From: Pseudomonas asplenii
Lineage (GTDB): Bacteria > Pseudomonadota > Gammaproteobacteria > Pseudomonadales > Pseudomonadaceae
DNA length: 64,000 bases
NCBI RefSeq assembly: GCF_001293465.1
Contig: NZ_JSYZ01000011.1
Location: 1-64,000 of the forward strand
Direction of reading: 5' to 3'
The stretch's first letter is position 1. Every line of letters begins with the position of its first letter. The notes beneath the pieces are model-generated. The model had not been told where the DNA came from, made no database searches, and saw only the letters and a list, made by a program, of their open reading frames with translations. The position numbers were made by a program, and so were the translations under genes. Below are positions 43,770-52,244 of this stretch, in pieces.

Positions 43770-44759
43770 TCAACGGGAGGCTTTCTGCAGGTAGGAGGTG
43801 TCCACCAGGTCCTTCAGGGGCACCGTGGTGTTCATGAATTTGAGCGCGTTGGAGTAAGCCATCAGGCGCTCGATGAATCGCTGGTCGGCGTCGCTCAGTT
43901 CGGCCGACCAGCCCAGGCGCTTGCGCGCTTCGGCGACGATGGCCCGGCCGTCGGCCTGGGTGCCGTCGGGGCGCTGCACCGGCTCGAGGCGGAACGCGTC
44001 GGCGATGATCGCGTTGGATTCGCTCGGGTGCTCGTTGAGGTAGGCAATGGCCCGGCGGTGGGCGCGCAGCAGTTTCACCACGTCCTCGGGACGCTCACGC
44101 AGGGTTTGCGGCAGGCCGATGACCACGTACCACGGGTATTGCGGCAGGGCCTGGTTCACATCCAGCAGCAGGCGGGCCGAGCCGCGCAGCAGGGCCTGGC
44201 TGACGAAGGGTTCCCAGGAGAAGGCGGCGTCGACGAGGCTGCGGTCGAGGGCGGCGTTCATGTTGCCTGGCGGCATGTCGACGATGTCCAGGTCACTGTC
44301 CGGATTCAGCCCGGCGCGCTCGCCGAGCACGTAGCCGCGCAGCAGCACGTCCATGCCGCTGCCTTTCTTCACGCCGGCCAGCTTGTGGCCCTTGAGCCCG
44401 GCCAGGTCGTGGATCTGGCTGTGGGCACCGGCCAGCACGGCGGCCTGGCCATAGTTGACCTTGGCCAGGATCACGCTCTTCAAACCCCGCGTATACCACT
44501 GGTACACCGGCGGTGCGCCGACGTAGGCGACGTCCAGCTCGTGGGCCGCCAGGGCCTGCTGGATCACCGGGCCGTCGCCGAGGGCCTTGATGTCGACGTC
44601 CAGTCCTTCGTCACGGTAGTAGCCGAGCTTGTCGGCGATCAGTACGGGGGCGTTGGCCATGGCGAACACGTAGCCGATGCGCAGCGGTTCGGCGGCCTGG
44701 GCCGGGGCCAGCCAGGAGGTCGCCGCCAGGGCGACCGGCAGAAGCAGTTTCTTGATCAT
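43770..44759 (-). CDS. ABC substrate-binding protein (SsuA/TauA type)
   Basis: A 329-residue periplasmic binding protein with a signal peptide (KLLLPVALAATSWLAPAQA). LRIGYVFAMANAPVLIADKLGYYRDEGLDVDIKALGDGPVIQQAL is the family N-terminal motif, and FSWEPF occurs in the ligand pocket region. Organic sulfur, amine or aromatic ligands are all possible. Operon partner of the permease and ATPase. Confidence 0.9.
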   Translation of the reverse strand: MIKKLLLPVALAATSWLAPAQAAEPLRIGYVFAMANAPVLIADKLGYYRDEGLDVDIKALGDGPVIQQALAAHELDVAYVGAPPVYQWYTRGLKSVILAKVNYGQAAVLAGAHSQIHDLAGLKGHKLAGVKKGSGMDVLLRGYVLGERAGLNPDSDLDIVDMPPGNMNAALDRSLVDAAFSWEPFVSQALLRGSARLLLDVNQALPQYPWYVVIGLPQTLRERPEDVVKLLRAHRRAIAYLNEHPSESNAIIADAFRLEPVQRPDGTQADGRAIVAEARKRLGWSAELSDADQRFIERLMAYSNALKFMNTTVPLKDLVDTSYLQKASR

Positions 44760-44772
44760 GTCGGGCTCGTTG

Positions 44773-45588
44773 TCAGTGGGTGGAGTCGATGCGCAGGGGG
44801 GAAGCGGCCATGACCTCGCTGATGCGCGTCATCAGGTCATTGCGGTAGTCGAGAAACTCGGGCAACCGGCGGGTCTCGAGGTTGCTGCGCGGGCGCGGCA
44901 GGTCGATGGCCAGCTCGCTGTGAATGCCGCCGGGGGCAATGTTCATGACCACCACGCGATCGGCGAGAAACACCGCCTCGTCGATGTCGTGGGTAATGAA
45001 CAGCACGGTCTGGCCCAGGGTGGCCCACAGGCGCAGGGTTTCCTCGTTCATCGCCGCGCGGGTGATCGCGTCGAGGGCGGCGAACGGCTCGTCCATCAAT
45101 AGCACCTCGGGCTCCAGCACCAGGGCCCGGGCCAGCGAGACGCGTTGCTGCATGCCGCCGGAGAGCTGACGCGGCAACTGCCGTGCGGCGTGCTCCAGGC
45201 CGACCAGACGCAGGTATTTCAGGGCCTGCTGGCGTTGCTGCGCCGCGTCGCCACGACCGGCGAGCTTGAGCCCGAAGCGCACGTTCTCCAGGGCGCTGAG
45301 CCAGGGAAACAGCTGCGGGCTCTGGAACACGTAGCCCAGCCTGGGCAGCTCCGGCCGGGTCGGCAGGCCGTTGACCAGCACCTGGCCGGCCTTCGGTTTC
45401 TGGAAACCCGACAGCAGGTTCAGCAGGGTGGTCTTGCCGCAGCCCGAGGGCCCGAGAATGGCGACGAACTCACCAGGGCGAGCGCGCAGGTTCAGCCCCT
45501 TGAACACGGCATGGCCGTTCGGGTAGGCGAATTCGACATCCCGAACGCTGAGGGCATCGGGGGGCAGGTAAAGTTCGGCATGGGACAT
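44773..45588 (-). CDS. ABC transporter ATPase (SsuB/TauB type)
   Basis: A 271-residue ATPase using ATG 45588 (MSHAELYLPP); a TTG start at 45621 would be longer but is weaker. Walker A GPSGCGKTT, Q-loop YVFQSPQLFPWL, signature LSGGMQQRV, Walker B LLMDEPFAALD and H-loop ITHDIDEA are all present. First gene of the operon, transcribed away from the GntR gene. Confidence 0.92.
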   Translation of the reverse strand: MSHAELYLPPDALSVRDVEFAYPNGHAVFKGLNLRARPGEFVAILGPSGCGKTTLLNLLSGFQKPKAGQVLVNGLPTRPELPRLGYVFQSPQLFPWLSALENVRFGLKLAGRGDAAQQRQQALKYLRLVGLEHAARQLPRQLSGGMQQRVSLARALVLEPEVLLMDEPFAALDAITRAAMNEETLRLWATLGQTVLFITHDIDEAVFLADRVVVMNIAPGGIHSELAIDLPRPRSNLETRRLPEFLDYRNDLMTRISEVMAASPLRIDSTH

Positions 45589-45623
45589 GGCAAGCGGCAC
45601 CGAGTCATCTAGAATAGGCAATG

Positions 45624-45649
45624 CTTGGAATAATACGTATTAATACAAG
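45624..45649. promoter_or_regulatory. 26-bp palindromic operator candidate
   Basis: An imperfect palindrome centred between 45636 and 45637; ten of thirteen symmetric pairs match, with a perfect core TAATACGTATTA at 45631-45642. It is placed in the divergent gap between the ABC operon and the HutC-type GntR gene, and resembles the TATTAATAC-like sites that HutC-family regulators bind. Probably controls both directions. Confidence 0.65.
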
Positions 45650-45698
45650 TTGTCCCAAGACTAAATGGTCATAACCTTAGAAGCGAAGCGCCATCACC

Positions 45699-46454
45699 GT
45701 GCTTCATTCATTCCAACGGATCGGTAATCACGTGACTCTCCAGCGAGCAAGCGCCACCTCTCTCTACGAACAGATCGTCCAGCAACTGCTGCACGAGATT
45801 CAGCAAGGGCATTACGGTACCGACGGCAAGCTGCCGTCCGAAGCGGAGTTGATGGCACGTTTCGCCGTCAGCCGGGTGACCATCCGCCTGGCCCTCGGCA
45901 AGCTGGAAGAGGACGGCGTGGTGGAGCGCAAGCAGGGCAAGGGCACCTTCGTTGCCGCGCAGCAGGTTCGGCACAATCTGGATGCGCTGCGCAGTTTCCA
46001 TGAGTCGTTGCTGCTGCAAGGGCTGCAGCCGACGATGAGCATGCTCGGGCATGAGCGCATCCCGGTGCCCGATGAATTGCGTAGCCTGTTCGAGGGCCAT
46101 TGCGTGAAGGTCGAGCGCCTGCACTGGGTCGATCAGGAGCCAATCGCCTATGCCTGTAGCTATCTGACGGATGAACTGCGCGAGGTCGATTGGCAGGAGA
46201 TGGCGCAGGTGCCGTTGTACTCGGTGCTCGAACGCACCACCGGGCGGGCGGTGATCCGCGCCGACATGGCCATCCGTGCCCGCGAAGCGGACAAGACCCT
46301 GGCCGCGCACCTGGGCGTCAAGCGCGGCACGGCCCTGCTGGTGATGGAGCGCACCTCCTGGTTCGACGATGACCGCTGCTGCGATCGCACGACCTTCTTC
46401 ATCCGGCCGGAGCGTTATGCGTTCGTGCTCAGTGGGGTGTTCAAGAGCCGGTGA
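45699..46454 (+). CDS. GntR/HutC-family regulator with UTRA domain
   Basis: A 251-residue regulator starting at GTG 45699; a GTG at 45732 is possible. The winged HTH is YEQIVQQLLHEIQQGHYGTDGKLPSEAELMARFAVSRVTIRLALGKLEEDGVVERKQGKGTFV. The C-terminal UTRA ligand domain includes YAFVLSGV. It is divergent from the ABC/DUF3604 operon and is likely a ligand-released repressor of it. Confidence 0.9.
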   Translation: MLHSFQRIGNHVTLQRASATSLYEQIVQQLLHEIQQGHYGTDGKLPSEAELMARFAVSRVTIRLALGKLEEDGVVERKQGKGTFVAAQQVRHNLDALRSFHESLLLQGLQPTMSMLGHERIPVPDELRSLFEGHCVKVERLHWVDQEPIAYACSYLTDELREVDWQEMAQVPLYSVLERTTGRAVIRADMAIRAREADKTLAAHLGVKRGTALLVMERTSWFDDDRCCDRTTFFIRPERYAFVLSGVFKSR

Positions 46455-46564
46455 CAGGACGGCGGGCTCCCCTGTCCAGGCGCGGTGCAACAAGGCTTGA
46501 AGCCAGGTGGGCGTCGAGGCTGATACCATTGCGCGATCATTGGTTCACTGTCTGGAACACCTTC

Positions 46565-47056
46565 ATGAGCACCCCGTATTTCCGCCAACCCGTTGCCCAG
46601 GACGCCGAGCGCTGCTACGAGATCGAGATCGGCGCCTACGAGGGCGACGAAGCCGCCACCCTGGAAAAGATCCGCACCCGGATCGTGCAGTACCCGCAGG
46701 GTTTCCTGATTCTCGAGGTCGATGGCGGCATCGTCGGCTTCATCAACAGCGGCTGCGCCCATGAAGTGGTGATGTCCGACGAGGCGTTCAAGGAACTGGT
46801 CGGTCATGATCCCGTGGCACCCAATGTGGTGATCATGTCGGTGGTGGTCGACCCCGCCCACCAGGGCAAGGGCTACGCCAAGGTGCTGATGAACGAGTTC
46901 ATCGCGCGCATGAAATCGCAGGGCAAGCAGACCATCCACCTGATGTGCAAGGAACAGCACGTCGAGCTGTACCGCAAGATGGGCTATGAGTACGTACGAC
47001 CGTCGCCATCGGATCACGGTGGGATGGCCTGGCATGAGATGGTCATGTCGCTCTGA
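46565..47056 (+). CDS. GNAT-family N-acetyltransferase
   Basis: A 163-residue GNAT protein from ATG 46565 (MSTPYFRQPVAQDAERCYEIEIGAYEGDEAATLEKI). Acetyl-CoA-binding motif A reads VVDPAHQGKGYAKVLMNEFI. The size and N-terminal pattern resemble arylalkylamine-like GNATs (Glu-Ala..Tyr-Glu-Gly-Asp), acting on amines. Lies 110 bp after the GntR gene. Confidence 0.85.
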   Translation: MSTPYFRQPVAQDAERCYEIEIGAYEGDEAATLEKIRTRIVQYPQGFLILEVDGGIVGFINSGCAHEVVMSDEAFKELVGHDPVAPNVVIMSVVVDPAHQGKGYAKVLMNEFIARMKSQGKQTIHLMCKEQHVELYRKMGYEYVRPSPSDHGGMAWHEMVMSL

Positions 47057-47122
47057 GTGGCTTGTAGAACCGGAGTAGCATGGTAGAGTAGAGTTAATAA
47101 CAAATTATGTTTGAGGCTCTAC

Positions 47123-48064
47123 ATGAAAAGTTGGCTGCTTCTCGTGCTGGGGCTGCCTACCGCAAATTCGACCGAGCGCATGCGGGCCTGGCGGGCGCTC
47201 AAGGCGTGTGGCGCCAGCGTGCTGCGCGATGGGGTGTACCTGTTGCCCGAGCAGGCGGCTAGCCGGGAGGCGCTGGAGTCGGTAGAGCGTGAGGTCCTGT
47301 CCATCAACGGCACCGCGTACCTGTTGCGGGTCGATGACGACGGCGAGCGGTTTTTTCCGCTATTCGACCGCAGTGACGAGTACGCCAAACTGCGCGAGCA
47401 GATCGCGGCCTGTCAGCACCAGCTGACTTGCGACAACGCCCTGCAGACCGCCCGGCAGGTGCGCAAGCTGCGCAAGGCCTTCGCGCAGATCGGCACGATC
47501 GACTTCTTCCCCACGCAAGCCCGGCAACAGACTGATGAAACCCTGCAAGGGCTGGAAACGGCGATCAGCCGCACGCTGTCGGCGGACGAGCCCAGTCGTG
47601 GCGACGAAACGCTTCGCCTGTTGGCCATCGCGGACTTCCAAGGTCGCCGTTGGGCAACTCGCAAGCGACCGTGGGTGGACCGGCTGGCCAGCGCTTGGCT
47701 GATTCGCCGTTTCATCGACCGAAGCGGTGAGATTCTCTGGCTGGACACCCCCAGCGATTGCCCGGCCGACGCGCTGGGCTTCGACTTCGATGGGGCGACC
47801 TTCAGCCACGTCGCGGAGCGTGTCACCTTCGAAAACCTGCTGGCCAGTTTCCAGCTGGATGACCCTGCGCTGAAGCGCATCGCGGCGCTCGTTCACTATC
47901 TCGATGTGGGCGGCCAGCAGCCGGCCGAAGCGCCCGGTATCGAGCGGGTGCTGGCGGGGTTGCGCGAGAGCCTGGTTGACGATGACCAATTGCTGCTGGC
48001 CGCGAGCGGCATCTTCGACGGCCTTCTGGTTGCTTTTGCAAACGACGAGAAAAAACATGACTGA
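47123..48064 (+). CDS. chrB: Chromate resistance protein ChrB
   Basis: A 313-residue ChrB from ATG 47123, with GAGG at suitable spacing; a TTG extension exists. The N-terminal regulator-like domain reads WLLLVLGLPTANSTERMRAWRALKACGASVLRDGVYLLPE, and the C-terminal domain has TRKRPWVDRLASAWLIRRFIDRSGEILWL, characteristic of the ChrB superfamily. It senses or handles chromate and precedes chrA with an 8-bp overlap. Confidence 0.93.
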   Translation: MKSWLLLVLGLPTANSTERMRAWRALKACGASVLRDGVYLLPEQAASREALESVEREVLSINGTAYLLRVDDDGERFFPLFDRSDEYAKLREQIAACQHQLTCDNALQTARQVRKLRKAFAQIGTIDFFPTQARQQTDETLQGLETAISRTLSADEPSRGDETLRLLAIADFQGRRWATRKRPWVDRLASAWLIRRFIDRSGEILWLDTPSDCPADALGFDFDGATFSHVAERVTFENLLASFQLDDPALKRIAALVHYLDVGGQQPAEAPGIERVLAGLRESLVDDDQLLLAASGIFDGLLVAFANDEKKHD

Positions 48065-49436
48065 CTCCCCTGTACGCGCCGCCGGGCAGGCGGCCGAGGC
48101 AAGGCCGCCCGTGAGCCTGTTCGAAGCCTTCCTGTTCTGGTTGAAGCTGGGCTTCATCAGCTTCGGCGGCCCCGCCGGACAGATCTCGATCATGCACCAG
48201 GAACTGGTCGAGCGCCGCCGCTGGATCAGCGAGCGGCGCTTCCTGCATGCCCTCAACTACTGCATGTTGCTGCCGGGGCCGGAGGCGCAACAGCTCGCCA
48301 CCTATATCGGCTGGCTGATGCATCGCACCTGGGGCGGGGTGATCGCCGGGGCACTGTTCGTGCTGCCGTCGTTGTTCATCCTGATCGCCCTGGCCTGGAT
48401 CTACGTGGCGTTCGGTGAGTTGCCGGTCGTTGCCGGCCTCTTCTACGGCATCAAGCCCGCCGTGACCGCCATCGTGCTGCAGGCCGCCCACCGCATCGGT
48501 TCGAGGGCGCTGAAGAACGCCTGGTTGTGGGCCATCGCCGCGGCGGCCTTTGTCGCGATCTTCGCCCTCGATGTGCCATTCCCGGCCATTGTCCTGGTGG
48601 CGGCGCTGGTGGGGTACCTGGGCGGCCGTTTCCTCCCGGACACGTTCGTCATCGGCGGTGGACATGCCGCGGCGAAGTCGAGCCATGGTCCGGCGTTGAT
48701 CGACGATGACACGCCCACCCCCGAACATGCGCGCTTTCGCTGGGCGCACCTGCTGCGCCTGTTGGTGATCGGCGCGGCGCTCTGGGCGTTGCCCATGGGG
48801 CTCTTGGCCGCCGCATTCGGCTGGCAGGGGACGCTGACGCAAATGGGCTGGTTCTTTACCAAGGCCGCCTTGCTGACCTTCGGGGGGGCCTACGCGGTGC
48901 TGCCTTATGTTTATCAGGGCGCGGTCGGCCACTATGGCTGGCTGTCGCCGACCCAGATGATAGACGGCCTGGCCCTGGGCGAAACCACGCCGGGGCCGTT
49001 GATCATGGTCGTGGCGTTCGTCGGTTTCCTCGGTGGCTACCTGCAGCCGATGTTTGGCGCCGACCAGCCGTTTCTCGCCGGTGCGGTCGCCGCCAGCCTG
49101 GTCACCTGGTTCACGTTCCTGCCGTCGTTCCTGTTCATCCTGGCCGGTGGCCCGTTGGTGGAGTCCACCCACAATGAGCTGAAATTCACCGCGCCGTTGA
49201 CCGCCATTACCGCGGCGGTGGTCGGGGTGATCGTCAACCTGGCGCTGTTCTTCGCCTACCACGTGTTCTGGCCGGACGGCATCGAGCGCCATACCGACTG
49301 GCCGTCACTGATCATCTGCGTGGCGGCGGCCGTGGCCTTGTTCAGGTTCAAGCGTGGGGTGATTCAGGTGTTATTGGGGTGTGGCCTGGTCGGCATGCTG
49401 GTCTATCTGGTGCGGCATGGGCTGCTGGCTGGTTGA
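48057..49436 (+). CDS. chrA: Chromate transporter ChrA
   Basis: A 459-residue long-chain CHR-family transporter from ATG 48057 (MTDSPVRAAG). The two homologous halves are both visible: FISFGGPAGQISIMHQELVERRRW and LNYCMLLPGPEAQQLATYIGW in the first, LLTFGGAYAVLPYVYQGAV and GLALGETTPGPLIMVVAFVGF in the second. It exports chromate, driven by the membrane potential. Overlaps chrB by 8 bp. Confidence 0.95.
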   Translation: MTDSPVRAAGQAAEARPPVSLFEAFLFWLKLGFISFGGPAGQISIMHQELVERRRWISERRFLHALNYCMLLPGPEAQQLATYIGWLMHRTWGGVIAGALFVLPSLFILIALAWIYVAFGELPVVAGLFYGIKPAVTAIVLQAAHRIGSRALKNAWLWAIAAAAFVAIFALDVPFPAIVLVAALVGYLGGRFLPDTFVIGGGHAAAKSSHGPALIDDDTPTPEHARFRWAHLLRLLVIGAALWALPMGLLAAAFGWQGTLTQMGWFFTKAALLTFGGAYAVLPYVYQGAVGHYGWLSPTQMIDGLALGETTPGPLIMVVAFVGFLGGYLQPMFGADQPFLAGAVAASLVTWFTFLPSFLFILAGGPLVESTHNELKFTAPLTAITAAVVGVIVNLALFFAYHVFWPDGIERHTDWPSLIICVAAAVALFRFKRGVIQVLLGCGLVGMLVYLVRHGLLAG

Positions 49437-49577
49437 ACGGTCCTGCGCTGAATGTGCAGCGACCCTCGAACTCTAGTGACCGCCGTAGGCACGCACAGTA
49501 TTCTCCCACGCCGATGGTTCGTAGGAAACCGACTTAATCTCGGAAGGCCATTTCGTCTCTTTACCAGGTGTTACGAG

Positions 49578-50189
49578 CTACACACTCGTCAACCGCAAAA
49601 TCGCCGGCAGGGTCGCCACCAACAGCGTCACCGCCATCCCCGCATTGAAGACCAGCGCGAACCGTGGCCGGGTCAGCAACCGGCGAAACGCCACCCCACC
49701 CACCGCCCAGATGCCCACGCAAGGAATCGACAACGCCGTCAGCAGCGCCGCCGCGATGCAGAGATTCACCACGTGGTTTTCCACGGGAATGTAGGTCGCT
49801 GCCGCACTGATCGACAGTGCCCAGGCCTTGGGGTTGATCCACTGGAACACCGCGCCACCCACGAAGCCCATCGGCGGACGGCTGTCCTGATGCAGTTCCA
49901 GCGGACCGCTGCTGGCGATCTTCCAGGCGAGCCAGACGATGTAACCGGCTCCCAGCACCGCGAGCAGGGTATGGATGACCGGCACCGCTTCGAACAACTC
50001 GCCCAGGCCCAGCCCGAGAATCGCGAACTGTACGCCCACCCCGAAGGCGATACCGGCCACCAGTGGCAGGGTGCGCCAGACGCCAACCCGCGCACCCGAT
50101 ACCAGCACCATGGCATTGTTCGGGCCGGGGGTGCCGGTCATGACCACACCAAAAAGCAGAAACGCGACAAGCACCGTGAGATCCGTCAT
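49578..50189 (-). CDS. LysE/RhtB-family amino acid exporter
   Basis: A 203-residue protein with six hydrophobic segments from ATG 50189. The family N-terminus VAFLLFGVVMTGTPGPNNAMVLVSGARVG and the FQWINPKAWALSISAAATY region are present. It likely exports an amino acid or related compound. Divergent from an Lrp-type gene, the usual arrangement for LysE exporters and their regulators. Confidence 0.92.
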   Translation of the reverse strand: MTDLTVLVAFLLFGVVMTGTPGPNNAMVLVSGARVGVWRTLPLVAGIAFGVGVQFAILGLGLGELFEAVPVIHTLLAVLGAGYIVWLAWKIASSGPLELHQDSRPPMGFVGGAVFQWINPKAWALSISAAATYIPVENHVVNLCIAAALLTALSIPCVGIWAVGGVAFRRLLTRPRFALVFNAGMAVTLLVATLPAILRLTSV

Positions 50190-50289
50190 GAACACCTTCA
50201 ACGAGCGGTAAAATAAGGTGGCTATTTTATTGTTTGAATCGCGCACATTGGTTGCATAATGGTGTGTGGATTTGGCTTTGGCGCAATAA

Positions 50290-50742
50290 ATGACAGATAT
50301 CGACAAAATTGACCGAAAAATATTGCGTGAGCTTTCCCGGGATGCGCGGCAGACCAATGTGAAGCTCGCCGAGCGGGTGGGATTGTCTGCTTCGGCGTGC
50401 CTGCGGCGGGTGCAGGAGCTGGAGCGCTCGGGGGTGATCACCGGCTACCGGGCGGTGATCGACAGGAGCAGGCTGGGCGCCGGCTTTGTCGTCTACGTGA
50501 CGGTCGGGCTGTCCAGTCACACCAAGGAAAGCCTCAAGGCATTTGAACAAGCGATCAGCCAGTCGCCGGACGTGGTGGAGTTTCACACCATCACCGGCTC
50601 CATCGAGTACCTGTTGCGGGTCGAGGTCGCGGACATCAAGGCCTACAAGACCTTTCACACCGATGTGCTGGGAGTGCTGTCGCACGTCTCGTCGATCACC
50701 AGCCATATCGTGATGGATTCGCCGAAGAACGAACGCCCTTGA
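50290..50742 (+). CDS. Lrp/AsnC-family regulator
   Basis: A 150-residue regulator. The N-terminal HTH (IDRKILRELSRDARQTNVKLAERVGLSASACLRRVQELERSGVI) is followed by a RAM effector domain (PDVVEFHTITGSIEYLLRVEVADIKAY). It is divergent from the LysE exporter by about 100 bp and presumably senses the exported amino acid. Confidence 0.93.
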   Translation: MTDIDKIDRKILRELSRDARQTNVKLAERVGLSASACLRRVQELERSGVITGYRAVIDRSRLGAGFVVYVTVGLSSHTKESLKAFEQAISQSPDVVEFHTITGSIEYLLRVEVADIKAYKTFHTDVLGVLSHVSSITSHIVMDSPKNERP

Positions 50743-50779
50743 ACCAGGGCGCTTGCGATCCGCATCGGCGCTGTTTTGG

Positions 50780-51325
50780 TCAATTGGCCGGCAGCGACAC
50801 CAGCTCGATCTGCGAACCCCATGGCGTCAGGAAGTAGAACCACTGCACGCCATCGGGGTTGGTAATCGGCTCGTTCAGCACCTTCAGGCCCCTGGCCTTG
50901 ATCACGGCCAGGCTGCGAGCCATGTCTTGGATCCGCAGGGCGAAGTGAGTGGCGCCGATGTCGTCCTCATGGGGTTGCAGGTGGTTGATCTTTGGCCCCT
51001 TGTACTGGAACAGCTCCACCTTGGCGCCGCCTTCCAGTTGCAGCATGACGAAGCGTTCCAGTTCGCTGGACTGATTCCAGTGGAACTGCTTCTTCCACTC
51101 AGCCGGAAGGGCACCCGGACGAATGTCCGAGATCACTTGGGCACCCACCAGGTCGGTGAAGAGTTTCACCGCCGAGTCGATGTCGGGTACGTTCATGCCA
51201 ACGTGGTCGATGGCCGAAACCTGCAGCGCCTCAGGGGTGGTTGCCGGAGTGCCGGCTGTGGCGGCCTGGGCCATCGAGACCAGGGCCAGGGACAGTGTCA
51301 ACAGGGCAATTTTTGCTGTTTTCAC
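50780..51325 (-). CDS. Exported VOC/glyoxalase-fold protein
   Basis: A 181-residue protein from GTG 51325, preceded by AAGGA at seven bases; a longer frame upstream has no such site. It starts with a signal peptide (ALLTLSLALVSMAQAATA) and then a VOC domain: IDHVGMNVPDIDSAVKLFTDLVGAQ, THFALRIQDM and GVQWFYFLTPWGSQIELVS. His and Glu at family metal positions are present. A periplasmic location is unusual for VOC proteins. Likely in an operon with the SDR (58 bp gap). Confidence 0.85.
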   Translation of the reverse strand: MKTAKIALLTLSLALVSMAQAATAGTPATTPEALQVSAIDHVGMNVPDIDSAVKLFTDLVGAQVISDIRPGALPAEWKKQFHWNQSSELERFVMLQLEGGAKVELFQYKGPKINHLQPHEDDIGATHFALRIQDMARSLAVIKARGLKVLNEPITNPDGVQWFYFLTPWGSQIELVSLPAN

Positions 51326-51383
51326 GGGATATTCCTTGGGGTGTAGGGTGACGAGGCCGCAGTGGCTGCGGCCTCCGTGCGGA

Positions 51384-52136
51384 TCAGATCTGCGCCTGGC
51401 CACCGTCGACAAACAGCTCGGTACCGTTGACGAAGCTCGCGTCGCTCGAGGCCAGGAACAGTGCGGCACTGGCGATCTCTTCCGGCTCACCCACGCGTCC
51501 CTGCGGAATCTGCGAGGCCAGGTAGTCGAGCAGGCCTTGCTGCTGCGCCGCATCCGGGCCGGCCAGGTCGACCAGGCCAGGCGTACGGGTGGCGCCAGGG
51601 CTGATGGTGTTGACGCGCACGTTGCGGTCCTTCAGATCGAGGATCCAGTTGCGGGCGAACGAGCGCACGGCAGCCTTGGAGGCGGCGTACACGCTGAAGG
51701 CCGGGGTGCCGGAACTGGCGGCGGTGGAACCGGTGAGGATCACCGAGGCGTTGTTGGCCAGCAGCGGCAGGGCCTTCTGCACGGTGAACAGCACGCCCTT
51801 GACGTTGCGGTCGAAGGTGTCGTCGTAGTGCTCTTCGGTGATCTGCCCCAGTGGCAGCATCGAGCCGCCACCGGCGTTGGCGAACAGCACGTCGATGTGG
51901 CCGCGCTCGGCCTGGATGCGCTGGTAGAGGGCGTCGAGCTGGTCGAGGCGGGTCGAGTCGACCTGCACGCCAGTGGCGTTGCCGACCTGGGCCACGGCGG
52001 CGTCCAGTTCGGCCTGGCGGCGGCCGGTGATGTAGACGTGGGCGCCTTCCTGGGCGAAGCGTTTGGCGGTGGCCAGGCCGATGCCGGTGGTGCCGCCGGT
52101 GACGACTGCGATTTTGCCTTCAAGTTTGCCGATCAT
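51384..52136 (-). CDS. Short-chain dehydrogenase/reductase
   Basis: A 250-residue classical SDR from ATG 52136. TGGTTGIG at 13-20, NAG at 87-89, N111, S137, Y150 and K154 give a complete catalytic tetrad, in contrast to the SDR at 16.9 kb. C-terminal ELFVDGG is typical. Oxidises or reduces an alcohol/carbonyl; substrate unknown. Divergent from a LysR gene, which likely regulates it together with the VOC gene. Confidence 0.93.
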   Translation of the reverse strand: MIGKLEGKIAVVTGGTTGIGLATAKRFAQEGAHVYITGRRQAELDAAVAQVGNATGVQVDSTRLDQLDALYQRIQAERGHIDVLFANAGGGSMLPLGQITEEHYDDTFDRNVKGVLFTVQKALPLLANNASVILTGSTAASSGTPAFSVYAASKAAVRSFARNWILDLKDRNVRVNTISPGATRTPGLVDLAGPDAAQQQGLLDYLASQIPQGRVGEPEEIASAALFLASSDASFVNGTELFVDGGQAQI

Positions 52137-52244
52137 GGTGTTTCTCCCGTTGGGTAGGTGATGTGTTGCGAGATGGGAAAAGCTTATCGACGGGCTGATT
52201 TTTTCAAAATAGAATTGTCTGAAATCTATCGTTGCAGAAATGAA

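Noticed and set aside
47083..47122. GTAGAG and CTCTAC hexamers upstream of chrB as an operator
   Set aside because: The half-sites are only six bases and 28 nt apart, so chance is likely.
49437..49577. Possible small RNA or riboswitch between chrA and the LysE gene
   Set aside because: No stable hairpin, T-run or known motif could be identified by eye.
50734..50751. Hairpin CGCCCT/AGGGCG at the end of the Lrp gene as a terminator
   Set aside because: Only six base pairs, includes the stop codon, and no T-run follows.
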